This document shows positions 6,733-14,764 of a stretch of DNA of 20,048 nt, piece after piece. Location of the stretch: the NCBI GenBank assembly GCA_002392645.1, contig DGHL01000055.1, positions 1 to 20,048 of the forward strand. The letters run 5' to 3'. Each line of letters starts with the position of its first letter. The first letter of the stretch is position 1. The position numbers were made by a program, and so were the translations under genes. The notes under the pieces are model-generated. The model was not told the origin of the DNA. It made no database searches and saw only the letters and a list, made by a program, of their open reading frames with translations. Source of the DNA: Prevotellaceae bacterium UBA3849 (GTDB lineage Bacteria > Bacteroidota > Bacteroidia > Bacteroidales > Bacteroidaceae).

Positions 6733-8367
6733 TTACTTAGCCTCCTTCTTTTCTTTCGCTTTCTGGCGTGCATGGCGCGCCGCTGTCTGTATACACTCAC
6801 GACGTGGTATGATAACAGAAACGCCGTTATACTCTATCTCCTCACGAATAACGCGTGTAATCTCCTCCATATTCTTTGGCAGAGGAACAACGACGCGAAC
6901 GTGCTCAGGCTCAACACCAAGACCAAGACAGATTGCCTCAAACTTATTAGTGCCGGCAGAATCCTGACCACCAGTCATACCTGTAGTAAGGTTATCTGAG
7001 ATTACCACTACGATGTTTGACTTGTCGTTAACTGCATCAAGCAAGCCTGTCATACCTGAGTGTGTAAACGTAGAGTCGCCGATAACAGCTATGGCAGGGA
7101 ACAATCCTGCATCTGCAGCACCCTTTGCCATAGTGATTGACGCACCCATGTCAACACAACTTGAAAGCGCCTTGAATGGAGGAAGCGCGCCAAGTGTGTA
7201 GCATCCAATATCACCGAAGATGCGGTGATCCGGATATTCTTCTGCCACCTTGTTAAGCGCAGCATATACATCACGGTGACCGCAACCCTTACAAAGCTGT
7301 GGCGGACGACCTGCAAGATTCTTAGCAGGCTCCCTCAGCTGTGGAGCTTCAACGCCCAATGCCGCAGCTACGCAGTCTGGTGTAAGTTCACCCGTACGTG
7401 GCAACGCACCGGTAAGTCTGCCTGTAACGATATATCCTGTACCCAGCAGAGCCTTTACGTCCTGCTCTACTACAGGCTGGCCATCTTCTACGACAAGCAG
7501 TTTGCCACTTTCCTTTGCCAGCATCTGTATGCGCTGCTCTGGCAGTGGATACTGTGACACCTTCTCTATATTGTACAGTGCCTGCTTTTCTTTTGGCAAC
7601 AGAGCGAGAGCTTCCTTGACATAGTTGTATGCGATGCCACATGCAACGATACCTGTCTTTGCGCTCTTATCTGATGAGTCAGAATACTCTGACTTGTTAA
7701 ACTCTGACTTGTTAGCCGTCATAAGCATTGCGTCCTGTTTCTCTATCAGGGCATCATACTTCTTACGAGCTATACCTGGCAGCAACACCCACTGGTCTTC
7801 AGAAGCGTGCATAGGGTTCTGTGCCTTTGGCTCCTTCACCACGACACCCGCACGAGAGTGAGCCAGACGAGTAACGACACGCAGAAGCACCGGTTCCTTT
7901 ATCGCTTCAGAGAAATCAAATGCCACAGACATCATATCGTATGCCTCCTGCTGTGTAGAAGGTTCGAACACTGGAATCATGGCAAACTTTCCATAGAAAC
8001 GTGAATCCTGCTCGTTCTGCGAAGAGTGCATTGAAGGGTCATCTGCGGCAAGAACGACCAAACCACCTTCCACACCCGTGATAGCACTGTTGACAAAAGC
8101 ATCAGCACATACATTCATGCCGACATGCTTCATGCAGACCAAGGCACGCTTGCCTGCGTAAGACATGCCAAGCGCAGCCTCCATGGCTGTTTTCTCATTA
8201 GTACACCAACGAGAACGTATGCCTTGCTCACGAGCATAGGCGTTCGTCTGAATAAACTCAGTAATCTCGGTTGACGGAGTTCCCGGATAAGCATATACAC
8301 CGCTTAATCCAGCATGAATTGCTCCGAGGGCTATCGCCTCATCACCAAGAAGTAATCTTTTCTCCAT
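6733..8367 (-). CDS. iorA: Indolepyruvate oxidoreductase subunit alpha, lacking the C-terminal ferredoxin domain
   Basis: 544 residues. It has an N-terminal pyrimidine-binding domain (GVYAYPGTPSTEITEF near 23-38, and the NEKTAMEAALG region from 57), a middle domain, and a thiamine-diphosphate domain with QLCKGCGHRD (357-366) and GDSTFTHSG...DN (430-459). Cys359, Cys362, Cys389 and possibly Cys525 are placed like ligands of the proximal 4Fe-4S cluster in related oxidoreductases. Archaeal IorA (about 650 residues) carries a further two-cluster ferredoxin domain at the C-terminus. Here the protein stops after RRECIQTAARHARQ and a Lys-rich tail, with no CxxCxxC motif. Residues 219-236 are a Ser/Lys/Asp-rich insertion encoded by a short tandem repeat. 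First gene of the transcription unit, behind a strong promoter at 8435-8466, and coupled to iorB. Confidence 0.95.
   Translation of the reverse strand: MEKRLLLGDEAIALGAIHAGLSGVYAYPGTPSTEITEFIQTNAYAREQGIRSRWCTNEKTAMEAALGMSYAGKRALVCMKHVGMNVCADAFVNSAITGVEGGLVVLAADDPSMHSSQNEQDSRFYGKFAMIPVFEPSTQQEAYDMMSVAFDFSEAIKEPVLLRVVTRLAHSRAGVVVKEPKAQNPMHASEDQWVLLPGIARKKYDALIEKQDAMLMTANKSEFNKSEYSDSSDKSAKTGIVACGIAYNYVKEALALLPKEKQALYNIEKVSQYPLPEQRIQMLAKESGKLLVVEDGQPVVEQDVKALLGTGYIVTGRLTGALPRTGELTPDCVAAALGVEAPQLREPAKNLAGRPPQLCKGCGHRDVYAALNKVAEEYPDHRIFGDIGCYTLGALPPFKALSSCVDMGASITMAKGAADAGLFPAIAVIGDSTFTHSGMTGLLDAVNDKSNIVVVISDNLTTGMTGGQDSAGTNKFEAICLGLGVEPEHVRVVVPLPKNMEEITRVIREEIEYNGVSVIIPRRECIQTAARHARQKAKEKKEAK
7686..7714. 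repeat. Short tandem duplication inside iorA
   Basis: actctgacttgtta occurs at 7686-7699 and again at 7701-7714, a period of 15, so five residues are duplicated in frame (KSEFN/KSEYS on the minus strand). It encodes part of a hydrophilic linker between the middle and TPP-containing halves of IorA and is probably a replication-slippage product. Confidence 0.75.
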
Positions 8368-8434
8368 TTCCTTCTATGTTTTTGTATGTTTAGAATTTCA
8401 GTCGTATATAATTAAAGAGGTGGTAAAGTTCATG

Positions 8435-8466
8435 CAAAGGTACAAACTTTTATTGACATAGCAAAA
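8435..8466 (-). promoter_or_regulatory. Promoter of the iorA-iorB-paaK unit
   Basis: On the minus strand TTTTG (8466-8462), 19 bases, then TACCTTTG (8442-8435): an essentially perfect Bacteroidota promoter. Transcription should start near 8428, leaving a leader of about 60 bases before the iorA ATG at 8367. It lies back to back with the tex promoter. Confidence 0.85.
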
Positions 8467-8505
8467 TTTTTCCCAAACAAAGTACCATTACTCAAAAAAT
8501 TATAG

Positions 8506-8513
8506 TAACTTTG
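8506..8513 (+). promoter_or_regulatory. Probable -7 element of the tex promoter
   Basis: TAACTTTG matches the TAnnTTTG consensus and is 28 bases before the tex ATG, implying a leader of about 20 bases. No convincing TTTG lies 19 bases further upstream, so the -33 box is weak. The element lies 64 bases from the divergent iorA -7 box. Confidence 0.6.
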
Positions 8514-8541
8514 CACGCAATTAAACTGACAGAAACTCAAG

Positions 8542-10662
8542 ATGAACGATTTTATCAACATAATAGCCAAAGAGCTAAACTTAAGTACAAAGAGCGTAGA
8601 GAACACGGTATCACTGCTTGAAGAGGGGTGTACCATTCCTTTCATTTCACGCTATCGTAAAGAGCGCACCGGCGGACTTGACGAGGTGCAGATTGACAAC
8701 ATCTCACAAAAATATGACAAGCTGAAAGAACTTTCCAAAAGGAAGGAAACCATAATCAACACTATCACCGAGCTTGACAAGATGACTCCAGAACTGCGCA
8801 AGCGTATTGATGCCTGCTGGGATTCAACGGAGCTCGAGGATCTGTATCTGCCATACAAGCCAAAACGCAGAACCCGTGCACAGGTTGCACGAGAGCAAGG
8901 TCTGGAGCCTCTTGCAAACATCATACTGTTGCAACGTGAGAACGACCCTGAGCGCGCTGCTGCACGATTCGTAAAGGGTGACGTCAAGGATGTCGACGCT
9001 GCACTGAAAGGTGCGCAAGATATCATAGCAGAAATGATCAGCGAGGATGAGACCTCACGCAACAGGCTTCGCGGGGCTTTCAGGCGCGACGCATACATCA
9101 CTTCCAAGGTGGTGAAGACGAAGAAAGACAGCGACGAGGCAGCAAAGTATTCTGACTACTTTGACTTCGAAGAACCTTTACGCCGTTGTAACGGTAACCG
9201 CTTGCTCGCCATGCGCAGAGGAGAGGACGAAGGCATACTGAAGGTTTCCATAAACGTGGATGACGACGAAGCCATAGAGCGCCTACAACGCCAGTATGTG
9301 CACGGCAGAGGCGCTTGCCAGACTCTCGTGGAAGAAGCTTGCAGCGATGCATATAAGCGTTTGCTGTGTCCTTCCATCGAGAATGAGTTTGCCGCTATTT
9401 CAAAACAAAAAGCTGACGAGGAAGCTATCGGAGTGTTCGCAGAGAACCTTCGTCAATTGCTACTTGCCGCACCACTCGGACAGAAAAGGGTAATGGGCAT
9501 TGACCCTGGCATTCGCACCGGATGTAAAGTAGTGTGCCTTGATGCCCAGGGTAACCTGCTATACCATGATGTTGTCATGGCTGTCGGCAGTCAGGGTAAT
9601 GCCCAAAATGCAATGAGCAGATTTGCCTCTATAGCAAAGAAGTTCAATGCTGAAGCCGTGGCTATAGGTAACGGTACGGCGTCTCGCGAGACGGCAGACA
9701 TCGTAAAGCGTGCAGAGCTGGGCATTCCATATTACGTAGTGAGCGAAGACGGTGCATCAGTATATAGTGCATCAAAGATAGCAAGAGAGGAGTTTCCTGA
9801 TGAGGACGTAACCGTACGTGGTGCCGTAAGTATTGGCAGGCGCCTTATCGACCCTCTTGCCGAATTGGTAAAGATTGACCCGAAATCCATTGGCGTAGGA
9901 CAATATCAGCACGATGTTGACCAGACTAAGCTAAAACAAAGTCTTGACCGTACGGTGGAAAGTTGTGTGAACCTTGTCGGTGTTGACCTGAACACGGCAA
10001 GCGTGCACCTGCTTACATACGTCAGCGGACTAGGTCCGACATTAGCCAAGAACATCATAGACTACCGTAAGGAAAACGGAGCGTTTACCTCGCGTGCTCA
10101 GTTAAAGAAGGTGCCTCGTCTGGGTTCGGTAGCTTTCCAACAGTGTGCTGGTTTCCTTAGAATACACAATGCCAAGAATCCTCTTGACAGCAGCGCAGTA
10201 CACCCTGAAAGTTACAAAATAGTTGAGAAGATGGCAAAAGATGCCGGATGTACCGTAAAGGCATTGATGGAGTCTGCCGACAAACGCAAGGAAATTGAAC
10301 TTAGCAAATACGTCACTGCAGAAGTAGGAATGCCTACACTCAATGACATAATGAAGGAATTGGAGAAACCAGGCAGAGACCCACGTGCAGAAATCGAGAC
10401 ATTTGAGTTTGACCCGAACGTGCATACGCCAGAAGATCTTATCGCCGGCATGATATTACCTGGTATTGTCACCAACATTACTAAATTCGGGGCATTCGTT
10501 GACGTCGGTGTTCATCAGGACGGTCTGGTGCACATATCACAGATGGCTGACAGATATATAAGCGACCCTCTGGAGGTTGTGCACCTTCACCAACACGTAA
10601 AAGTGCGCGTGGTAGAGGTTGACCGCAAGCGCAACAGAATCAGTCTGTCAATGAAAAACTGA
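8542..10662 (+). CDS. tex: Tex-family transcription accessory protein with S1 RNA-binding domain
   Basis: 706 residues, within the usual Tex range. The order is as expected: an N-terminal helical Tex domain with IPFISRYRKERTGGLDE near 33-49; a YqgF/RuvC-like RNase H-fold domain starting at VMGIDPGIRTGCKV (317-330); a double helix-hairpin-helix region (NLVGVDLNTAS through SGLGPTLAKNIIDYR to LGSVAFQQCAGFLRI); and a C-terminal S1 domain beginning at AGMILPGIVTNITKFGAFVD and ending in RNRISLSMKN. Tex is a cytoplasmic nucleic-acid-binding protein related to eukaryotic Spt6. It affects transcription and RNA fate, though its exact role in Bacteroidota is not known. Start ATG at 8542 sits about 20 bases after a predicted transcription start. 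The downstream editing-protein gene follows 73 bases later on the same strand with no visible promoter or terminator between. Confidence 0.96.
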   Translation: MNDFINIIAKELNLSTKSVENTVSLLEEGCTIPFISRYRKERTGGLDEVQIDNISQKYDKLKELSKRKETIINTITELDKMTPELRKRIDACWDSTELEDLYLPYKPKRRTRAQVAREQGLEPLANIILLQRENDPERAAARFVKGDVKDVDAALKGAQDIIAEMISEDETSRNRLRGAFRRDAYITSKVVKTKKDSDEAAKYSDYFDFEEPLRRCNGNRLLAMRRGEDEGILKVSINVDDDEAIERLQRQYVHGRGACQTLVEEACSDAYKRLLCPSIENEFAAISKQKADEEAIGVFAENLRQLLLAAPLGQKRVMGIDPGIRTGCKVVCLDAQGNLLYHDVVMAVGSQGNAQNAMSRFASIAKKFNAEAVAIGNGTASRETADIVKRAELGIPYYVVSEDGASVYSASKIAREEFPDEDVTVRGAVSIGRRLIDPLAELVKIDPKSIGVGQYQHDVDQTKLKQSLDRTVESCVNLVGVDLNTASVHLLTYVSGLGPTLAKNIIDYRKENGAFTSRAQLKKVPRLGSVAFQQCAGFLRIHNAKNPLDSSAVHPESYKIVEKMAKDAGCTVKALMESADKRKEIELSKYVTAEVGMPTLNDIMKELEKPGRDPRAEIETFEFDPNVHTPEDLIAGMILPGIVTNITKFGAFVDVGVHQDGLVHISQMADRYISDPLEVVHLHQHVKVRVVEVDRKRNRISLSMKN

Positions 10663-10735
10663 AGAATTGCAAGATTGAAAAATTGGAATTCTTGCCCACA
10701 TTGTATTTTTCACATTTCACATTATAATCCTACTT

Positions 10736-11260
10736 ATGTTGTCAAGAGAAGAAACCGTACTTAATTTCCTACGTGAACACGATATTCCGTTTACTAATTA
10801 CAATCACCCAGAGGGTAAAAGCATAGAGGAAGCAAAAAAATGGTGGAAGGATGACGGATCCGTACATTGTAAGAATCTCTTCTTTCGCAATCATAAGGGC
10901 AACAAGCACTATCTTGTCTGTCTGCATTGTGATCATGACCTTGACATACATGACCTCGAGCATAGGCTGAAGGCTTCACTCGTGGCACAAGGTCTGCCAT
11001 CATGTGGCAAATTGTCATTCGCTTCAGCAGAACGCATGATGAAATATCTTGGACTGGAGCCTGGCAGTGTGTCACCTTTCGGACTCATCAATGACACTAA
11101 CCATGAGGTACACCTGTTTCTTGATGAGAACATAAAAGAAGTGCCCCTGCTGTCGTTTCATCCTAACGACTGCAGAGGCACCGTAGTTATCAAGCGCGAG
11201 GACTTTGAAAGATACCTCGCCATCGTAGGCAACACCTACGAATACATCTCACTTTATTAA
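10736..11260 (+). CDS. YbaK/ProX-type prolyl-tRNA editing protein (ProXp-ala/PrdX-like)
   Basis: 174 residues, one YbaK/aminoacyl-tRNA editing domain (INS-like superfamily) without a synthetase attached. Key features are VHCKNLFF (43-50) with the conserved catalytic-region Lys46, GKLSFASAERM, the G-x-V-S-P-F-G-L-x-N-D block (110-120) and SFHPND (140-145). This pattern, especially KNLF and VSPFGL-ND, matches the ProXp-ala/PrdX branch. That branch hydrolyses Ala-tRNA(Pro) in trans to correct errors of prolyl-tRNA synthetase, whereas YbaK proper acts on Cys-tRNA(Pro). Substrate assignment within the superfamily is by motif recall, moderately sure. The gene probably shares tex mRNA. Its TAA overlaps the convergent Bax-inhibitor-family gene by four bases. 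Confidence 0.88.
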   Translation: MLSREETVLNFLREHDIPFTNYNHPEGKSIEEAKKWWKDDGSVHCKNLFFRNHKGNKHYLVCLHCDHDLDIHDLEHRLKASLVAQGLPSCGKLSFASAERMMKYLGLEPGSVSPFGLINDTNHEVHLFLDENIKEVPLLSFHPNDCRGTVVIKREDFERYLAIVGNTYEYISLY

Positions 11261-11985
11261 TCTCTTCTGCTACCCATAATCCTCAACAGATAAAGGAAGA
11301 GGTTTATGAAGTCAAGGTACAGTGTGAGCGCACCTATCAAGGCTAACTTCTGAGCACCTTCGTCAGCAACTTCCTGCTCATAGAGCATGTGTTTGATCTT
11401 CTGTGAATCGTATGCAGTAAGACCTACGAATATCAGTACTCCAAGATAGCTTGTCACGGTCTGCAAACCCGTTGAACCGACAAAGATATTCACCACCGTT
11501 GCTATAATCATACCTATCAAGGCCATAAAGAGTATCTTACCCATGGACGTAAGGTCTGTCTTCGTTGTGTAGCCTATGAACGCCATTACTCCGAACGTGG
11601 CTGAAGTGATGAAGAACACCTGACCTATACTGTTCATTGTATAAACAAGGAAGATACTTGAAAGCATAGCACCGTTTATCACACTATATGCCACAAACAT
11701 CAATGTAGCCGTGGTCAGGCTCAGTCGGTTTATCATACCTGTTATACCAAACACGAGGGCGAATTCTGCTATAATCAAGCCCCACAATACTACCGGATTA
11801 GTATAGATCATACCAAGGAGCGATGGTGAGTTTGCTACTCCATAGGCTGTAACGCCCGTTATTATCATGGCAAATGCCATCCATGTGTAAACTTTCTGCA
11901 TCAAGGCAGGAAATGTTATTGATGGTGTCAGATCGCGCTCATCACGCACCTCATTCACCATACGGTCAAATTCTCTGTATTCCAT
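11257..11985 (-). CDS. Bax inhibitor-1 / YccA family membrane protein
   Basis: 242 residues with about seven hydrophobic helices after a short charged N-terminus. The family signature is seen in the first helix (LMQKVYTWMAFAMIITGVTA), in FVGLTAYDSQKIKHM between the late helices, and in the C-terminal YLDFINLFLYLLRIMG, the re-entrant segment that carries the Asp of the pH-sensing pair in the bacterial homologue BsYetJ. Members are inner-membrane proteins: E. coli YccA inhibits the FtsH protease and BsYetJ is a Ca2+ leak channel. Which role applies here is not known. It lies 65 bases after clpA on the same strand, so a loose link to protein quality control is possible. No clear own promoter was found. 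Tail-to-tail overlap with the tRNA-editing gene is TTAA. Confidence 0.93.
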   Translation of the reverse strand: MEYREFDRMVNEVRDERDLTPSITFPALMQKVYTWMAFAMIITGVTAYGVANSPSLLGMIYTNPVVLWGLIIAEFALVFGITGMINRLSLTTATLMFVAYSVINGAMLSSIFLVYTMNSIGQVFFITSATFGVMAFIGYTTKTDLTSMGKILFMALIGMIIATVVNIFVGSTGLQTVTSYLGVLIFVGLTAYDSQKIKHMLYEQEVADEGAQKLALIGALTLYLDFINLFLYLLRIMGSRRD

Positions 11986-12050
11986 ACTTTCTACGTTTAA
12001 TTGATTTTTCTAATTTAATACACTTTCAACACTACAAATGCAGTGCCAAT

Positions 12051-14354
12051 TTACGATACTGCCAAAATGCCTTCTTTCAAGGTAACCTTTGCCACCCCAC
12101 CCTTCTTCAGACTGCCAAACAATATCTCTTTCATCAGCAATGGGTTCAGGTTATTCTGCAGCACCCTATCCATCTCTCGTGCACCATATTGTTTCGTATA
12201 GCCTTTGTCGAGCAGGAACATACGAGCTTCCGCCGTCAACTCAAGCGTCACGTTCTTTGCTTTCAGGCGTTCTGCCAACTGGGCAAGTTTCTTGTCAAGT
12301 ATTAGTTCTGCCATCTTCTTGTCCATATCACGGAACACCACCGTTCCTGACAAACGATTTAGGAACTCTGGCTTAAACGTTTTCCTGACCGTCTGAAGCA
12401 TTGCATCACCACGCGACATATTGTTGCCGAAACCTACTGTTCCCATGCTGGCATACTGTGCACCGGCATTACTTGTCATCACAAGTATTACATTCTTGAA
12501 ATCTGCTTTATTGCCATGACTGTCCGTAAGCTTTGCATAGTCCATCACCTGAAGCAGTATATTGTATATATCCGAGTGCGCCTTTTCTATCTCATCCAGT
12601 AGCAGCACACAATTTGGGGTTTTACGTATGGCGTCCGTCAACAGTCCTCCATCCTCATAGCCTACATATCCGGCTGGCGAGCCTATAAGCTTTGCCACGG
12701 TATGCTTCTCTGTGTATTCACTCATGTCAAAACGTACGAGCTCTATTCCGAGTTCTTTGGCTAGTACCTTGCAGAGTTCTGTCTTACCTACACCTGTAGG
12801 ACCTACAAACAACAGACTCGCCAATGGCTTTTCTGCCTCAAGCAGTCCTGCCTTCGACATCTGTACTGCCTCTACAACGTGCTTTATTGCTTCGTCCTGG
12901 CCATATATCTGTGCCGAAATTCTTGCAGAGAGTGTCTCGAGTTGTTCGTTGCTCTCTTCTGATAATGCCTTTGCGTCGATCTTGCATACTTTAGCAAGTA
13001 TCTCTGCCATTACCTTCTTATCAACAATTTGGAAGCGGTTTTGCTTTGGCTTGCCATTTTTAGACATCAGCGGATGTAGCTTTCTATAGGCTCCAGCCTC
13101 ATCTACTATATCTATGGCTTTATCCGGCAAGAAGCGATCAGCAATGAGCAGTTCGCTCTTCTCCACGGCATACCTTACCGCTTCTGTATCGTATTTCACT
13201 TTATGGAACGCTTCATAGGAAGGAAGCAAGCCATTGACAATTCCTATAGTCTCATCAACACTTGGTTCTTGTATATCAATCTGCTGAAAACGCCTTACTA
13301 TTCCCTTACTTTTCGCCATATACCTATTATACTCCTGGTATGTGGTACTGCCGATAAAGCGCAGTGTTCCCTCGTCAAGATATGGCTTCAGCATGTTAGA
13401 AGCATCCATAGAGCCATCACCTATCTGACCTGCTCCTATAAGATTATGTATCTCATCTATATATATAATGCCGTTGCCTTCCTGTTTTACTCCTTCCAAT
13501 ACCATCTTTAGGCGTTTCTCGAACTCACCTCTCAGTTGTGCTCCGGCAATAAGAGTACCCATATCCATAGAATATATCTTACTACCTTTCAGGTTGTCGG
13601 GCACTTCTCCTGCCTCTATCTTGGCAGCTAAGCCATAAACCAACGCGGTCTTGCCAACGCCCGACTCGCCTATGTGTAACGGATTGTTCTTTTCCTTGCG
13701 GCATAAAATATGTATTGTACGCTCTAACTCTTCCTCCCTGCCTATCAATGGATGATGCTTTGCCACCTGCTCGTTTACACATGTCACGAGCTGCTTCCAA
13801 TTGTCCGCGCCCATAGAATCTGCCGTATCATCATCTATATTCAGCCAATCGTCATTATCATCATCACCTTCGTTGCCGTCGTCCACGTTTCCATCTGCCA
13901 CTCCACGACCACTGTCACCGTATGCGTCTGCGAACAACGCCAATATGCGTGCATCGTCGTCGCCAAAATATTTATGCAGCAGGAAAGTTGCCATGGATTC
14001 ATGTAACATTAATATACCACGTATAAGATGTGGCACGTTTATCTTACTATGTCCCGAAAACTCAGCAGATTTCTGCGCTTCCTCAAACACCTGATGCGTC
14101 TGAAGGGAAATCTCCAATGTATAATCCTCACCCTCAGGTATCACGTCTATTTTATCATTATACTCTTGCAATTCCTGACGCAGTGCCTTTTCATCAAACA
14201 TAGCCATACGTGCAAGCGCGGCGAAACGCATCTGTACCGTCACACCTACAAGCACGAGCTCCGGAGTAATAAACTCCATTCTCCTTTTATTTGCCCAAAA
14301 TGCCGCATAACTGACAGCATCCTCCGTCAATTCCGTAAAACCGTATTTTTCCAT
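12051..14354 (-). CDS. clpA: ATP-dependent Clp protease ATP-binding subunit ClpA
   Basis: 767 residues (E. coli ClpA 758). It has an N-terminal Clp_N repeat domain (about 1-140), a very acidic Asp/Asn/Gly linker (146-180), a first AAA+ module with Walker A GESGVGKT (229-236), pore loop GAQLRGEFE (271-279) and Walker B IIYIDE (296-301), then a second module with Walker A GPTGVGKT (518-525), pore loop GYVG (562-565) and Walker B VLLLDE (583-588). The probable ClpP-docking tripeptide is Val-Gly-Phe (640-642). There is no ClpB/ClpC middle coiled-coil, which separates it from those relatives. The hexamer unfolds substrates and threads them into ClpP, which is not encoded here. The clpS adaptor gene lies 42 bases upstream, the standard arrangement. 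Confidence 0.96.
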   Translation of the reverse strand: MEKYGFTELTEDAVSYAAFWANKRRMEFITPELVLVGVTVQMRFAALARMAMFDEKALRQELQEYNDKIDVIPEGEDYTLEISLQTHQVFEEAQKSAEFSGHSKINVPHLIRGILMLHESMATFLLHKYFGDDDARILALFADAYGDSGRGVADGNVDDGNEGDDDNDDWLNIDDDTADSMGADNWKQLVTCVNEQVAKHHPLIGREEELERTIHILCRKEKNNPLHIGESGVGKTALVYGLAAKIEAGEVPDNLKGSKIYSMDMGTLIAGAQLRGEFEKRLKMVLEGVKQEGNGIIYIDEIHNLIGAGQIGDGSMDASNMLKPYLDEGTLRFIGSTTYQEYNRYMAKSKGIVRRFQQIDIQEPSVDETIGIVNGLLPSYEAFHKVKYDTEAVRYAVEKSELLIADRFLPDKAIDIVDEAGAYRKLHPLMSKNGKPKQNRFQIVDKKVMAEILAKVCKIDAKALSEESNEQLETLSARISAQIYGQDEAIKHVVEAVQMSKAGLLEAEKPLASLLFVGPTGVGKTELCKVLAKELGIELVRFDMSEYTEKHTVAKLIGSPAGYVGYEDGGLLTDAIRKTPNCVLLLDEIEKAHSDIYNILLQVMDYAKLTDSHGNKADFKNVILVMTSNAGAQYASMGTVGFGNNMSRGDAMLQTVRKTFKPEFLNRLSGTVVFRDMDKKMAELILDKKLAQLAERLKAKNVTLELTAEARMFLLDKGYTKQYGAREMDRVLQNNLNPLLMKEILFGSLKKGGVAKVTLKEGILAVS

Positions 14355-14396
14355 CCAATATCACAAATATGTAAAAACACTTCGCTGATGTTACCG

Positions 14397-14699
14397 TCAC
14401 ACCTGCTCTACACTGATTTTCAACGGATAGTCTTCTTGCTTCGCCATACGCGTAGCCTTATTCGCCTTACTTGCAGCTATGTCGAGCGAATACGTACCTG
14501 CCACAGCCTTACCTTCCTTATGCACCTTCATCATCAGTGCCTGGGCATCGTCCTGCGACTTGCGAAACACGACTTTCAGCACCATCACGACAAAATCCAT
14601 TGGCGTGAAGTCGTCATTATAGAATATCACATTATATTGCCGTGGCTCCTGTAATCCAGTATCAACACGGTCACGGTAATTGGATTGTGTTTTTGCCAT
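14397..14699 (-). CDS. clpS: ATP-dependent Clp protease adaptor ClpS
   Basis: 100 residues. The N-degron pocket is conserved: YNDDFTPMDFV gives Asn28, Asp29, Asp30, Thr32 and Met34, with the same spacing as E. coli Asn34, Asp35, Asp36, Thr38 and the Met40 gatekeeper, and His60 in KVHKEGKAVAG matches His66. ClpS captures proteins with N-terminal Leu, Phe, Tyr or Trp and hands them to the ClpA N-domain. The roughly 20-residue N-terminus needed to engage ClpA is present. clpA follows after 42 bases, so they are surely co-transcribed. A near-consensus -7 box (TACCTTTA, 14737-14730) lies 31 bases upstream. Start ATG at 14699 is the only good candidate. Confidence 0.96.
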   Translation of the reverse strand: MAKTQSNYRDRVDTGLQEPRQYNVIFYNDDFTPMDFVVMVLKVVFRKSQDDAQALMMKVHKEGKAVAGTYSLDIAASKANKATRMAKQEDYPLKISVEQV

Positions 14700-14729
14700 T
14701 TAACTCTGCTTTTTTATCTCCCTACAATA

Positions 14730-14737
14730 TAAAGGTA
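14730..14737 (-). promoter_or_regulatory. Possible -7 element before clpS
   Basis: TACCTTTA differs from the TAnnTTTG consensus only in the last base and is 31 bases before the clpS ATG. No TTTG is found 19 bases upstream, so clpS may have a weak promoter of its own or depend on read-through from the pectate lyase gene. Confidence 0.35.
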
Positions 14738-14764
14738 CGATTATTTTTCAAACATATCTACCCA

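Noticed and set aside
4786..8367. Aerobic phenylacetate degradation (paa) cluster
   Set aside because: No paaABCDE epoxidase, paaZ or beta-oxidation genes are present; paaK with iorBA points to arylpyruvate/arylacetate chemistry instead.
14028..14654. 208-codon open frame on the plus strand opposite clpS/clpA
   Set aside because: It spans two well-supported genes and their gap on the other strand, and its Cys/His-rich product has no family features.
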